Of a DNA stretch of 64,000 nt, positions 11,351 through 21,054 are shown piece after piece. The notes beneath the pieces are model-generated. The model searched no databases. It was not told the DNA's origin and saw nothing but the letters and a program-made list of their open reading frames with translations. The position numbers were made by a program, and so were the translations under genes. Position 1 is the first letter of the stretch; each line of letters begins with the position of its first letter. Source of the stretch: Malassezia japonica (Eukaryota; Basidiomycota; Malasseziomycetes; Malasseziales; Malasseziaceae); NCBI RefSeq assembly GCF_029542785.1, contig NC_083371.1, positions 496,001 through 560,000 on the forward strand, written 5' to 3'.

Positions 11351-12853
11351 CTATGCCTCGGTGGCAGGCGCCGCCTCGGCAGTCTCGTCGGCGTCCTGTG
11401 CAGGGCGCGCCTGGCCCTTGTTGCCGTTCTGGCCCTTGCCGCGGCGGCCGTCGGCACCCTGCGGCGGGTGCGCGCGGCGGTCCATGGCCTGCGCCAGGGC
11501 CGAGGTGCGGAAGGTGATGCCGCGCGTCTTGTCGATCACCGACTGGTATACGATCGGCCGCGGCTGGTTCATGCGCACGACGCCCTCCTTGAAATCGATC
11601 TTGGCGTCGGTCTTGGTATCGCAGATGAGCGTCACGATCCACTTCTCGCCGTCCTCCTTGGACATGTTGAGGCGCTTGGAGAGGTCGGCAATGTCGACGT
11701 TCTGGTGGATGCGGCAGTACACCTCGCTCACGAGGAAGCGCGCATTCTCCACGAACTCGTCGGCGTGCTCCTGCAGGAAAAAGTCCTGCTTGGCGACCTG
11801 CTCGGCCTTGGCGAGCTCCTCCTGCGCACGGTCAAAGTCGAGCTCGAGGTAGAGGTGGTGGAAGAAGTCGACAAAGGGATCAGGCTTGAGGCGGTACGAC
11901 TCCATCTGGATCACCTTGGAGAGCTCACGCAGCGCCGCCTGGGTCGTCAGCTTCGTCGTAGACGAGGTGTTGCTGTGCTGGCCCGCAGGGTTGCCGCTCG
12001 TCTCCACGACGTAACCGCGGGTCACCTGTCGCCGCGTGATGACGAGCGCGACGACCAGGTAGCGCAGCAGCCAGTAGCACGACATCTGGATCGTGGCGAG
12101 GTACGCGGGGCTCAAAAAGAGCTCAACGAGCTTGACGCGGCCCGCGGGGTGGTTGAAGAAGACAAACAGGCTCCAGTGCAGGAGCCAGATGCGCTTCTGC
12201 AGGATCTCCTCGTGCGCGACCTCTTTTCCGGCACCCGACACGGCCGAGGTCGTGGCGCGCTGCGCATCAATGTGCTCGCGCAGCAGACGCACGTCCTCCA
12301 TCGCGCGCTCCCACTCACCCGTGAGCGTGTCGCAGGCGAGCTTGCCCCACAGCGACGAGGCCGTGAGCTTGTTGTCGGTCGCGAGCACGCGGTAGTGGTA
12401 TAGGTACGAGGATGCCTCCTTGTAGTTGCCGCACGAGTAGTGGAAGTGGCCATAGTGGTAAAGTGCGTCGATCTGCTCAAGCGTCAGCTTGTAGTTCTGC
12501 TGGAGCCACTCGAGGTTCAGCGCCTTGTCCTGCTTCAGCGCGTTGGCCACGTTGGGGTCCTCGATGACCGAGAGCACCTTTTCGGCCTCCTTCTCCAGCG
12601 CGGCATTCTTGGCGATCAGCTGGTCGCGACGCTCCAGCACCTCCTTCGGCTCAGCCTCGTTGGGGCAGGCCTGCTTGTGGAATTGCAGCGTGTAGTCCAC
12701 CATGTTGGTGAGCTTCGCAAGGTCGTACTGCGCCTTGGCAAGGTCCTTGCTGTCAAAGAGATCGGTTGAGCTCAGGTGCGACAGCAAAGGGAACCCAAGG
12801 TGGGGGTCCAGGTACGCAAGCAGCGTTTGAGTGAGATCATATTGTGCTGTCAT
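11351..12853 (-). CDS. INT6: Translation initiation factor eIF3 subunit e (INT6)
   Basis: A single exon of 500 residues begins MTAQYDLTQTLLAYLDPHLG, the conserved eIF3e N-terminus. Helical repeats (YKLTLEQIDALYHYGHFHYS, NYKEASSYLYHYRVL) and a C-terminal PCI domain (ELDFDRAQEELAKAE, YCRIHQNVDIADLSKRLNM, ARFLVSEV) follow. eIF3e is part of the cytosolic eIF3 complex. A ~25-residue Ser/Thr/Asn-rich insertion (around NPAGQHSNTSSTTK) interrupts the conserved core and looks like a local loop. The last ~40 residues are Gly/Gln/Ala-rich. The in-frame extension upstream of 12853 is not needed. The 5' region holds an inverted repeat (see 12919-12955). Confidence 0.95.
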   Translation of the reverse strand: MTAQYDLTQTLLAYLDPHLGFPLLSHLSSTDLFDSKDLAKAQYDLAKLTNMVDYTLQFHKQACPNEAEPKEVLERRDQLIAKNAALEKEAEKVLSVIEDPNVANALKQDKALNLEWLQQNYKLTLEQIDALYHYGHFHYSCGNYKEASSYLYHYRVLATDNKLTASSLWGKLACDTLTGEWERAMEDVRLLREHIDAQRATTSAVSGAGKEVAHEEILQKRIWLLHWSLFVFFNHPAGRVKLVELFLSPAYLATIQMSCYWLLRYLVVALVITRRQVTRGYVVETSGNPAGQHSNTSSTTKLTTQAALRELSKVIQMESYRLKPDPFVDFFHHLYLELDFDRAQEELAKAEQVAKQDFFLQEHADEFVENARFLVSEVYCRIHQNVDIADLSKRLNMSKEDGEKWIVTLICDTKTDAKIDFKEGVVRMNQPRPIVYQSVIDKTRGITFRTSALAQAMDRRAHPPQGADGRRGKGQNGNKGQARPAQDADETAEAAPATEA

Positions 12854-13451
12854 CGTGGGCAGCACTCCGGTCGCAGCGTCCGGATCGTCACGAAAAGCTC
12901 CGCGGCAAAACCGACGCCGGCCCTTTTCTTCCAAAGAAAAGGGGCCTAGTAGGCCGCGGGCATGTAACACGTGATGCGCGCCAGCGAAATTTTCCAGCGC
13001 CGCCACGGCGCCGCGACGCAGGGGTGGGGCAGCAGCGCTGGAGGTGGATCGGCTTGGTGGATGGGCGTGCGGCGTGCGTACGGCAGCGAGAGGCAATGGA
13101 TCGCAAGGTCTTGCAGTATCGTAACTATCGCCGCCACCGTGCCAGGCGCGGCACGCTACGTAACTATCTATCGGACAAATATCTGACACTGAATGGACTT
13201 GGCAAGTGCCGTAGGAAAGCAGTCGCCTAGTACAGCATAGAGCAACATAGAATCACACTGGGCATTTACAATGCACATGGCACACACAATACTCGATACG
13301 CAACACTTCCGCCTCACACACAAACAACCCCTTTGCCATCCCTCGCCCACGAAACTCTCGCGGTCCATTTGGAGAAACACAGGTATGCGTTCACAGCTGT
13401 GTGAATTTTGACCACTACGTGGCTAATGTGACAGGAACGTTAACGAGTCCA
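12854..13451. other. Gene-free stretch between eIF3e and RPL36
   Basis: About 600 bases upstream of eIF3e and downstream of RPL36 (both minus strand). It contains the inverted repeat at 12919-12955, an ACACGTGATG motif (CACGTG at 12968-12973) and no credible coding ORF or RNA gene. Confidence 0.5.
12919..12955. repeat. Nested inverted repeats upstream of eIF3e
   Basis: The arm GGCCCTTTTCTT (12919-12930) pairs, across a 3-base spacer, with AAGAAAAGGGGCC (12934-12946) with one extra G. The right arm overlaps a second palindrome, GGCCTA-G-TAGGCC (12943-12955). It begins 66 bases before the eIF3e start codon, so it lies in its leader or promoter. This is seen directly; its role is unknown. Confidence 0.7.
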
Positions 13452-13924
13452 TTAGTGACCGGCGCGGCGCTGCTCGGCAATGGTGTTGGTGAGGATCTCC
13501 ATCTTACTAACGGTCAGCACTTTCGACACAGATATACGTACGCCTTCGCACGGCGCATGGTACCGACACGGCGCTTGATGAACTTACGCGCGCGCTTGTC
13601 CTGAATGGTCAGCAAGCTGTTCTCACAGTGCGCGCACTGCAATACACACCTTCGAGTTACGGATGAGCTCCATGGCGCGGCGCTCGTACGGCGCAAAGCC
13701 AGTGACCTCGCGGACAATGCTCCGGATGGTCTTGACGCGCTCGCTGGCGACGCCCTTCTTGGCGACACGCTTCTGCGCGGGCACGCGGCGCTCGGTCTGG
13801 TGACCGCGGTTGATACCCCAAACGAGACCTGCACATTGTTAGCATCCATGCTCTCTCACTGTGAAGAGTACGTACCAGAGCGGGGGACGCCTGCCTTGTG
13901 AGCCGGGTTCGAAGAGCTGCCCAT
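13452..13924 (-). CDS. RPL36: 60S ribosomal protein eL36
   Basis: Four exons give 113 residues; introns are at 13829-13875 (47 nt), 13601-13649 (49 nt) and 13507-13541 (35 nt). The spliced protein has the eL36 core GLVWGINRGHQTERRV, SIVREVTGFAPYERRAMEL and DKRARKFIKRRVGTMRRAK. This small basic protein belongs to the large ribosomal subunit. One donor is GTGTGT instead of GTACGT. Introns are two-fold longer than the 22-nt norm of the window, as in ARF1. The start at 13922-13924 begins MGSSSNPAHKAGVPRSG. Confidence 0.95.
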
Positions 13925-14063
13925 CTTGACTTGACGGTTGGTGTAGGAGAGAGCCGGCGGCGCTCTCTTCGACAAGGCATCCCTGCCTGAAAAATATCAC
14001 GTGATGGACTACATTTCGAGAGTGCTTACTAAAAAGGCCGTGCGCGGCCACTCCACACCAACC
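13925..14063. promoter_or_regulatory. Bidirectional promoter RPL36 / pICln
   Basis: The 139-base divergent gap has ATCACGTGAT (CACGTG at 13998-14003) midway. Close to the RPL36 start there is a 7-bp hairpin, AGAGAGC (13948-13954) and GCTCTCT (13962-13968) with a 7-base loop. Confidence 0.5.
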
Positions 14064-14736
14064 ATGCCCCTCGCCCCGCTGCGCGCGCCGCCGGCGTTTG
14101 CCGCGCCGGAAGAGCACGCAGAGATGCAGGCGTCGACGCCTGCCTCGTTTGAGAAAATCCCGCCGGCGCTCATTGCCGAGCTGTCGGACGTTGTGGTCAA
14201 ACTACAGCCCGTGCCACAAGTGCTGTGCGACGGCGAGGCACCCGACAGCCTCGTCCTCGCCGGGCGCGTGTGGGTGACGGAGGAGAGTCTCTCGTTCCTG
14301 CCAAACGCGTCCGAGTATGCAGGATTCCAGGTGTCTTACCCCCTGATTGCGCTGCACGCAGTGTCGCGCTCTGTGCCCGAGGACGTCGCGACGAGCGTGC
14401 CGAATGGCGACGCGTACCACGCGGACGCGTGCATCTACTGCCAGCTCGACGACCACCCGGAGCAGGACGACGAGGAGGACGAAGAGAACGTATGCGAGCT
14501 GTGGCTTGTAGTGCGCGATGCCGAGACACGTACGTCGCAGTGCTAACCCAGTCGACAAGCTCTTTGAGTCGCTCTCATACTGTGCCGCGCTCCATCCTTC
14601 GCTGGGCGCACAGGATGGCGATGATTCCGGCAACCCATTTGCAGGCATCGCGCCGTTTGGATCGGGATCGGACAAGGACACGGGAAGGGTGAGATCGGAC
14701 TGGCAGACGCCAGACGCTCGGTACCAGCCGTACTAG
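14064..14736 (+). CDS. pICln-like methylosome / splicing assembly chaperone
   Basis: Two exons (14064-14529, 14552-14736; 22-nt intron) give 216 residues. The PH-like pICln fold is visible in GRVWVTEESLSFLP, GFQVSYPLIALHAVSRS, CIYCQLDDHPEQ, an acidic loop (EQDDEEDEENV) and LWLVVRDAE. Helix LDKLFESLSYCAALHP is complete only after splicing. pICln binds Sm proteins for PRMT5-dependent snRNP assembly. A longer start at 14001 is possible; 14064 is closer to the family's length. The following gene is on the same strand. Confidence 0.82.
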
Positions 14737-14801
14737 CGTCTGCATAGACAGCAGCTTACACACTACAGAAACGCAAGGCCCCCGTGCCGTCCAACACGCT
14801 G

Positions 14802-15537
14802 ATGTTTGCAAATCTGCCTCCGGCCTTTTTTACGTCCGAGGCGCTCGAGACGCAGCTGCAAGAGCTGCTGTATACCTATGGCCCCGTGGTAGACTGGACA
14901 CCGCTGCCTGCGTTCGGGCGGGGCATTGCCGTGTTTGAGCGTGCGGACGACGCGGCGCGCGTAAAGCGCGCGCTCGACCGCCTGCTCCTCTTGTACGAGG
15001 ACGGAAGTGAGCACGTCCACACGGGTGATACACCGGCGAGTGGAAACGACGAGTAGGTTGACTTGCTGACGCAGCGTGTTGCGTGTGTACTTCTGCGTAG
15101 ACACGCCGCTGATCCTCTTGCCGGACGGCGAGTACGTGATTGCGCGCTCGGTCGATGCATACAAGCAGTACCTCGAACCGCCCGAGCCCGAGCGCGAGTT
15201 CCTCATCAGTCCCCCAGGCTCGCCGCCGGTGGGCTGGGAGCCGCGCTTGGAGGACGGGCCGAACAAGGAGACGCTCGCGCAGGACCTCATCGAGGCGCTG
15301 CACAAGCTGAACCAGGCGCCCGAGGCGGAGCCGGAGCACCTCGCCGCGGGCGAGCATGTGATCCTCTCTCCAAGCACCAAGGCGAGCGGCGCGCCGGGCG
15401 TGACGGTGCACGCGACCGACTCGCATGCGCCGACCTCTGCGCCACCCGCGCCGATCTCGTCGGTGAAGGCCACAGCCGATAGCCTGCTGGGCACTGCGCG
15501 GCCGGCAATGCAGCCGACGGCGCGCCCGCCTATGTAG
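14802..15537 (+). CDS. RCN1: Calcipressin (regulator of calcineurin), N-terminus uncertain
   Basis: Two exons (to 15052, from 15075; 22-nt intron, GTAGGT donor) encode an RRM-like domain: TLMFANLPPAFFTSEALE, WTPLPAFGRGIAVFER, then VLRVYFCVDTPLI. The calcineurin-docking segment is PEREFLISPPGSPPVGWEP, the hallmark SPPxSPP motif of calcipressins. The family binds and modulates calcineurin in the cytosol. The first in-frame ATG (14802) falls inside the first beta strand. The open frame continues upstream to 14769 after a possible acceptor (CACACTACAG), but no ATG-bearing upstream exon is evident. The true start may be in an exon overlapping pICln or may be non-AUG. Confidence 0.85.
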
Positions 15538-15557
15538 ATGTGTACGATACTATGATA

Positions 15558-16436
15558 TTACTCGTCATCGACCGTTGTGGACTTCGCCCCCTCCTTCTCG
15601 GGCACACTCTCCTCGTGCTGCTCCGCCAAGGGCTCCTCCTCGTACGGAGGTGCCTGGCCGGCCTGTGTGCGGTGGCTCGAGTTGGGATACGCGGCACGCA
15701 GGAATGCGCTCTCGTCAAAGTCCTCGGCCGTCTCAATCACCTCGTACATCGCCGAGGCCGCCTCGGGGGCCGGCACCTTGCCCAGGAGGAGGTCCATCGC
15801 AGGGATGGGCTGCCCGTAGAACTCGCGGTTGGCATCCTTGCGCTCCATAAGCACAGTGCCTTCGAGCGAGATGCCCGCGTACAGACCCTTGCTGCGCGAG
15901 TAGGAAAACATCGGCGCCATATGACCAACCGACACCATGCCCGAGCTGCCGCGGCCGATCGGGCCCGCTGCCGCGCTCATGTTGCCACCGAACGTGAGGT
16001 TGCCCGCAAGGCCGAACGAGCGCACGGCCTCCTCCGTGTTCATCACAATCACAAACTCGGTGAGGTCCGCGCCGATCTGCCAGCCGAGACCGACACCGCC
16101 GGTGACGATGCACGTCGGTGCCGACCACGAGCCGTCCGGGAGGCGCGCGGTCACGACACCGCTGCCTGCCTTTCCGGACCAACCCATCCCGGCCTTGACC
16201 ACGGTAAAGATTGCCAGGCCCTTGGCACGCATCAGCACGCGCTTCGGGATGGAGCTCATGATCGTATCGGGGTGACTCGGGTCCGCGAGGAAGTTCTTCA
16301 GGATCTTGGCCGCACGGTTGCACTCACTCGGCAGGCTGAATCCAGTCTGGAGCTGCGCACTTGCATTCTGCGCATACATACCGGCCTGTTGACCGGCGCG
16401 GCGCGCCGCCGCCTTCAGCTCGTCAAAGTTGGGCAT
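15558..16436 (-). CDS. SYLF-domain (Ysc84-like) lipid/actin-binding protein
   Basis: A single exon of 292 residues starting MPNFDELKAAARRAG. The whole N-terminal ~220 residues form a SYLF domain: CNRAAKILKNFLADPS, IPKRVLMRAKGLAIFTVVKAG, GWSGKAGSGVVTARL, GGVGLGWQIGADLTEFVIVMN, then SKGLYAGISLEGTVLMERKD. Yeast Ysc84/Lsb3 carry SYLF plus SH3 and work at endocytic actin patches. Here the SH3 is absent and an acidic tail (YEEEPLAEQHEESVPEKEG) replaces it. A start ten codons upstream (16466) is possible but leaves almost no space before the divergent BST1. Confidence 0.9.
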   Translation of the reverse strand: MPNFDELKAAARRAGQQAGMYAQNASAQLQTGFSLPSECNRAAKILKNFLADPSHPDTIMSSIPKRVLMRAKGLAIFTVVKAGMGWSGKAGSGVVTARLPDGSWSAPTCIVTGGVGLGWQIGADLTEFVIVMNTEEAVRSFGLAGNLTFGGNMSAAAGPIGRGSSGMVSVGHMAPMFSYSRSKGLYAGISLEGTVLMERKDANREFYGQPIPAMDLLLGKVPAPEAASAMYEVIETAEDFDESAFLRAAYPNSSHRTQAGQAPPYEEEPLAEQHEESVPEKEGAKSTTVDDE

Positions 16437-16467
16437 CGTCGGGAACAAACGCTCGAACCTCCACACG

Positions 16468-19400
16468 ATGGTGCGGAGCGCTGCCCGGGCGCTCGGCGCG
16501 ACGCCGGTCGTGGTGATGGTGATGGGCGGGCTGCTCTTGTGCTACGGCCTGCTAGCCTTTACGGCACTGCCAAGCATGCTGCGCATCGAGAACGGGTGCC
16601 GCATGTCGCAGATGTACCCGTCGTACGTGTCGCACAACGAGGCGCTGCGGCTGCATTCGCGCTCGGCCTCGCCGGTGATGAGCAAGTACTCGCTGCTCGA
16701 GTACCGCGAGTGGGACGAGCGTAAGCGTCCGATCGGTGAAAAGAGTGCGATGGCGGCGCTGTTTATCCCTGGAAATGCAGGGAGCTACGGGCAGGTGCGC
16801 AGTATGGCGTCCAGCGGCGCGACACAGTACTGGGTGACCACCGCGCCGATCCACGGGCCGGAGCGCGACAAGCCTCAGGAGGAGTGGAAGGATGGGCCGG
16901 GGCCGGTCGACTGGTACACGCTCGACTTTAACGAGGACTTTTCTGCGTTCCACGGCCAGACGCTCCGCGACCAGGCGTACTTTGTGAACGAGGCCGTGCA
17001 CTACCTGCGTTCGATCTACCCTGCGCCAGACAGCGAAAAGATGCGCGTAGATGAGCGCAATATCACCGTGACGCTCGTTGCACACAGCATGGGCGGCATT
17101 GTCGCCCGCCTCGCGCCGCACCTGCCAAACTACGTGCCGCGGAGCGTCGACACGATCATTACACTCTCGACACCGCACGCGTTTCCTCCGGTGCCGATCG
17201 ACCGCTCGCTCGAGGGGGTGTACGAGCAGGTGAACCACCAGCCGCCGCCCCACGATGAGCCGGCTCCGCTGCTGATTTCGCTTGCGGGCGGCGTGCTCGA
17301 CACGCAGCTGTCCTCGGACGCGTCTGCACTCGCGCTTGCAGGGATCCAGACGCCGCTCACGCGCATCTCATCGTTCACGACGGCGCTCTCGATGCTCTGG
17401 AGCAGCGTCGACCACCTTGCGGCGGTGTGGTGCGACCAGCTGCGCTACAAGATCGCCCGCGGTCTCTTGCTCGATTACAAGTACTTTGGCAAGGTCGCCG
17501 AGGACCGCAGCGAGCCAGACGAGCGCATCGAGCGCCACGAACTGTGGCGCAAGCTGCTGGGCGTGCCGCTCGACGGGGCGACTGCTGAGGAGGGCCATCT
17601 CGATGCCGTCGCCGCCCAGATTGGCCCGCCGCCGATCCGCGACTTGTCGCCGCGCTTTGAGCGCAAGGGCGAGGGTGATACCAACGTCTTTGAACAACAG
17701 CCCGGCTCCGAGATCCACCAGATTGTCCAGGGGCCGGGACCGCGCACCGTGCACGAATGGCCCGTGCAGCCGGACGAGTCGCTTTCGTTCGAGCTGCTGA
17801 CGAACCTGGCCGTTGGGCCGAGCCCGAATACCGGGCCGCCCGTCATGCAGGCCATCGAGCTTGTGACGGTCTTGTGTCAGCGTACCATCACACTCAATGA
17901 TCCGACCAAGATGGGACGCGCGTGGTGCCATGCGGTGCTCCCGACGCGCTACGAGACCCTGCCGCCGTCGCCTCCCCCACAAAATGCGCCGCAGTACCTG
18001 ATGGACTTTCCAAACGCTTCGCTGGTGTACGAGTCGCCGCCCGCATCCATCAGGCGCCTGCGCCTCTCTGCCGACTTTTTGCGCGAGAACCACATCCACT
18101 TTATCCGCACGGAACACCGCACGCAGGATGGCCAATACGCGGGCGCCGGCTCGCTGCACAGTCAGACACTGCTTACCTCGGGATGGAGTGAGGAGGATAT
18201 CCCCGTGCTGCCGGGCGCGCCTTTTGCCGGCAGCAAAACGTGGGCGCTTCCAGGCATGGATCTACCGAACCTCTTGTCGTCGCAAACGCCCGAAGGGCAC
18301 GGGCCGCACTGGTCGTGGGTATGGCCGCAGGTGGACTCGTCGCTCCTTGCATACGATCTCGAACTCGAGCCGGCGGCGTGTGCGCTCAGTCCAAACGTCA
18401 CCTTTATGCCGCGCACGGCGCCGATCCTGCGCGTGTCGAACCGCGCCACCAAAGACGCACGCGTCTATCCCTCGCTCGACGTCACAAAAAAGGTGCGTGT
18501 GCCGATGGCATTGCACGGAAACGCGCCGTTCATGCCGCGCTCGCGCCGCGGAACTGGCGGTACACTCCTCGAGCTCTGGGTGCCGGACCGGTTCGAAGGC
18601 ACGGTCTTTTCCAATACCTACAACACGAAGTGCCCGCTGCCGTTTGACCGCGTACGTCTGCGCGTGCGGTGGCGCGCAAGTGCAGCATTGCTTGTGCTGC
18701 GCTACCGCTTTGCGTTGCTTGCATGGCCCATTGCGGTACTTGCACTCGCCCACACCCGGTTCTTTGCGTCGAACCAAATGATGCCGACCGATGCGCTCGG
18801 CGGCCTCGCCACGCGCCGGTCGATGCTGGGGCTCTTGAGCGCGCCGTTCTGGGTGCAGCTCGCTGCACGCACCGCCGAGGCGATTGGCATGCAGGGACGC
18901 TGGTACTCGCTCGGCGTAGGTACGACCGACCTGCGCTTTGCTCTGCTCGGGCCACTGCTCATGTTCCTCGCGTACGGCATGGCGATGCTCCTGGCGCTCG
19001 TCTCGGAAATGTCCGTGCATCTCTTGTACCACGCGCTACTTCGGTACGCGCCCCATTGGGTGCCACTCCTCGCAGCAAGCCCCGCGCTGCCGGCGACCAA
19101 GCTCCCGTCGCGCGCCGAGCTCATACAGTGGGCGACGGACCGCCGCACGATCGCCTCTGCGGCACTGCTCGTTGGCTGCTGGATCGTACTGCCTTACCAG
19201 GTGCTGGTCCTCTCTGGCTTCCTGATGCACCTCGTGACCCTCTTTGGCTCGTACATTGCGTGGCAGGAGGCAGAAAAGGCGCCGCGCGCCGCACAGCCCG
19301 CCGAGTGGGAAACGGACGTGGCACCGCACGAAACGCAGCATGCACGGACACTGCGTGCACTGCAGTCACAACATGCCCAACACGCATGGCTGCATCTGTT

Positions 19401-20490
19401 CCTCATGTGGATGTTGCCGCTGCACATCCCGATCCTCGTCGTCTGGGTGCGCAACGTCAATGTGAGCATCCGCATGGGACTCACGCGCACCGAGCACGGG
19501 ATCGTGGCTAGCATGTTCCTCCTTGCGCTCGTGTACCTGTACGCGAGTCCGACGCTGTACGAGCGGCCGAAGTACAAGCGGTACATGCTCATTACCAAGG
19601 GCGTGTACATGGTCTTGTTTGCGACTTCGTTGGTGTACGGCATTCGCTTCACCTATACACAATACGAGGTCTTTCAGCTGGTGCTGGCATGGGAGGTGCT
19701 GCACCGCCTGTACGCTTTGTACGCATTGCCGCCACCGCCCGATGTACGTCAGGGCGAGCGCGAGATCTTTGTCTTGGAGCCGGTGCACTCGGCCTTGCCG
19801 GATGCGGTGCAAGGACCGGGGGATGTGCCGAGCATCACAGCATCGCTCGCAACACCCGCGCCAGAAAGCGACACGGCGCGGGCCGACCGCCTCGACGAGG
19901 CGTGGGCCGCGTACCTCGCCACGCTCGAAGAGTACCTCGCCGCTCGCGCGGCCATGTCGACCTCGATCGCCGCTGGATTCACTCAGCTGGCCAAGGCCAA
20001 GGTGGCGCTTGGTGGTTCGTTTGGGATGCGTGTGAGCCAAGACATGTACGATGCGCGTATGAAGGCGCGCGTGCATATGAATGACGGGCATCTCGAGCGT
20101 GTCCAGGACGAGCGTGTCCAGGACGAACCTGCGCCGTCCACGTCCGAGACGGGCCTGCGTCGCCGCCGCGCGGCTGCCTCGACCGAGGACGCCACCGAAA
20201 AGCCCGCTGCAGAGAATGCAGCCGAGACACCTTCTAAGGAAGAAGCCACCGAGCCCAAGGAGGCGCCGGTGCGTGCTCCGATCGGCTTCGACCCGCTGTT
20301 CCAGTTCAGCGGTCTGCCGCCGCCATCACTTCGATCAGCGCAGCAGCACTTCCGCGACGCGCTTGCGACGCTGGTCGACACACAAACTCCTATTGCCTCG
20401 GTTTCAAGTACAAATGCGATCTCTACGCTACAGCGGCGGCTGGTGGACCTCGAAAGCAAGATCCGCGCTTGCCACAGCGATCCAGCGTAG
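16468..20490 (+). CDS. BST1: GPI inositol-deacylase, Bst1/PGAP1
   Basis: A single exon of 1340 residues. A hydrophobic N-terminal anchor (VVVMVMGGLLLCYGLLAF) precedes the lumenal lipase domain: PGNAGSYGQVRS (oxyanion region), DFNEDFSAFHG and the nucleophile elbow VAHSMGGIVARL near residue 205. Several transmembrane segments fill residues ~730-1080. Bst1 removes the inositol acyl chain of GPI anchors in the ER, aiding export. The last ~250 residues add an Ala/Glu-rich stretch and a short helical end beyond the usual family core. It is divergent from the SYLF gene, 31 bases away. Confidence 0.93.
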   Translation: MVRSAARALGATPVVVMVMGGLLLCYGLLAFTALPSMLRIENGCRMSQMYPSYVSHNEALRLHSRSASPVMSKYSLLEYREWDERKRPIGEKSAMAALFIPGNAGSYGQVRSMASSGATQYWVTTAPIHGPERDKPQEEWKDGPGPVDWYTLDFNEDFSAFHGQTLRDQAYFVNEAVHYLRSIYPAPDSEKMRVDERNITVTLVAHSMGGIVARLAPHLPNYVPRSVDTIITLSTPHAFPPVPIDRSLEGVYEQVNHQPPPHDEPAPLLISLAGGVLDTQLSSDASALALAGIQTPLTRISSFTTALSMLWSSVDHLAAVWCDQLRYKIARGLLLDYKYFGKVAEDRSEPDERIERHELWRKLLGVPLDGATAEEGHLDAVAAQIGPPPIRDLSPRFERKGEGDTNVFEQQPGSEIHQIVQGPGPRTVHEWPVQPDESLSFELLTNLAVGPSPNTGPPVMQAIELVTVLCQRTITLNDPTKMGRAWCHAVLPTRYETLPPSPPPQNAPQYLMDFPNASLVYESPPASIRRLRLSADFLRENHIHFIRTEHRTQDGQYAGAGSLHSQTLLTSGWSEEDIPVLPGAPFAGSKTWALPGMDLPNLLSSQTPEGHGPHWSWVWPQVDSSLLAYDLELEPAACALSPNVTFMPRTAPILRVSNRATKDARVYPSLDVTKKVRVPMALHGNAPFMPRSRRGTGGTLLELWVPDRFEGTVFSNTYNTKCPLPFDRVRLRVRWRASAALLVLRYRFALLAWPIAVLALAHTRFFASNQMMPTDALGGLATRRSMLGLLSAPFWVQLAARTAEAIGMQGRWYSLGVGTTDLRFALLGPLLMFLAYGMAMLLALVSEMSVHLLYHALLRYAPHWVPLLAASPALPATKLPSRAELIQWATDRRTIASAALLVGCWIVLPYQVLVLSGFLMHLVTLFGSYIAWQEAEKAPRAAQPAEWETDVAPHETQHARTLRALQSQHAQHAWLHLFLMWMLPLHIPILVVWVRNVNVSIRMGLTRTEHGIVASMFLLALVYLYASPTLYERPKYKRYMLITKGVYMVLFATSLVYGIRFTYTQYEVFQLVLAWEVLHRLYALYALPPPPDVRQGEREIFVLEPVHSALPDAVQGPGDVPSITASLATPAPESDTARADRLDEAWAAYLATLEEYLAARAAMSTSIAAGFTQLAKAKVALGGSFGMRVSQDMYDARMKARVHMNDGHLERVQDERVQDEPAPSTSETGLRRRRAAASTEDATEKPAAENAAETPSKEEATEPKEAPVRAPIGFDPLFQFSGLPPPSLRSAQQHFRDALATLVDTQTPIASVSSTNAISTLQRRLVDLESKIRACHSDPA

Positions 20491-20521
20491 TGCAGTGATA
20501 GGCTACGAAGACATTAGGAGT

Positions 20522-20969
20522 TTACTCGTCGGTCTTGGCGACCTTGGACGACTCAGGCTCCTCCTCGCCATCATCATCTTCGTCGTCATCCTCGTCGTCA
20601 TCCTCGGCCTTGCGCTTGTTGCCGGATTGGGCGCTGGGTCAGATAGGGCACGTACGCCGACTCTCCCTCGTCGTCCTCGTCGTCCTCGTCGTCCTCGTCA
20701 TCGTACTCTTCCTCATCATCTTCCTCCTCCTCTTCCTCCTCATCATCTTCATCGTCGTCCTCGCCCTCGACCTGCTGTGAGCACGGGGCACATACAAAGT
20801 CCTCGTCCTCTTCTTCGTCGTACTCCTCGTCGTCGTCGTCACCCTCCTTCTTGCTGTCGTCGGCGGCACGCGCCTTACCAGCCTGCACATCCGACACGGC
20901 CGAGCCACCCTCAGGGGCATTGGCCGTAGCAGTAACTTCCTTGGTCTTCTCGGTCACCGTCGCGCTCAT
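20522..20969 (-). CDS. Highly acidic nuclear-type protein (Chz1/prothymosin-like)
   Basis: Three exons give 134 residues. After MSATVTEKTKEVTATANA come long Asp/Glu runs, a short GNKRKAEDDDED nuclear-signal-like stretch and an acidic end. Introns are at 20775-20795 (21 nt) and 20634-20655 (22 nt). The composition fits acidic histone chaperones such as Chz1 or prothymosin, but the canonical Chz motif is not seen, so function is only suggested. The first intron ends CACAGCAG, a tandem acceptor; use of the second AG makes a 24-nt intron and removes one Gln, both in frame. Confidence 0.7.
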
Positions 20970-21054
20970 CGTGGATATGGAACGGGAGCGGCGCGTCGTG
21001 CCCGATCGACGTGCAGATGTCCGTGCGTGACTGCATATATCGGGCCTATTAGGT

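Noticed and set aside
11330..12403. 357-codon plus-strand ORF
   Set aside because: Antisense of eIF3e; Arg/Leu/Val-rich with no family.
15540..16724. 394-codon plus-strand ORF across the SYLF gene
   Set aside because: Antisense shadow; the minus-strand SYLF domain is clear.
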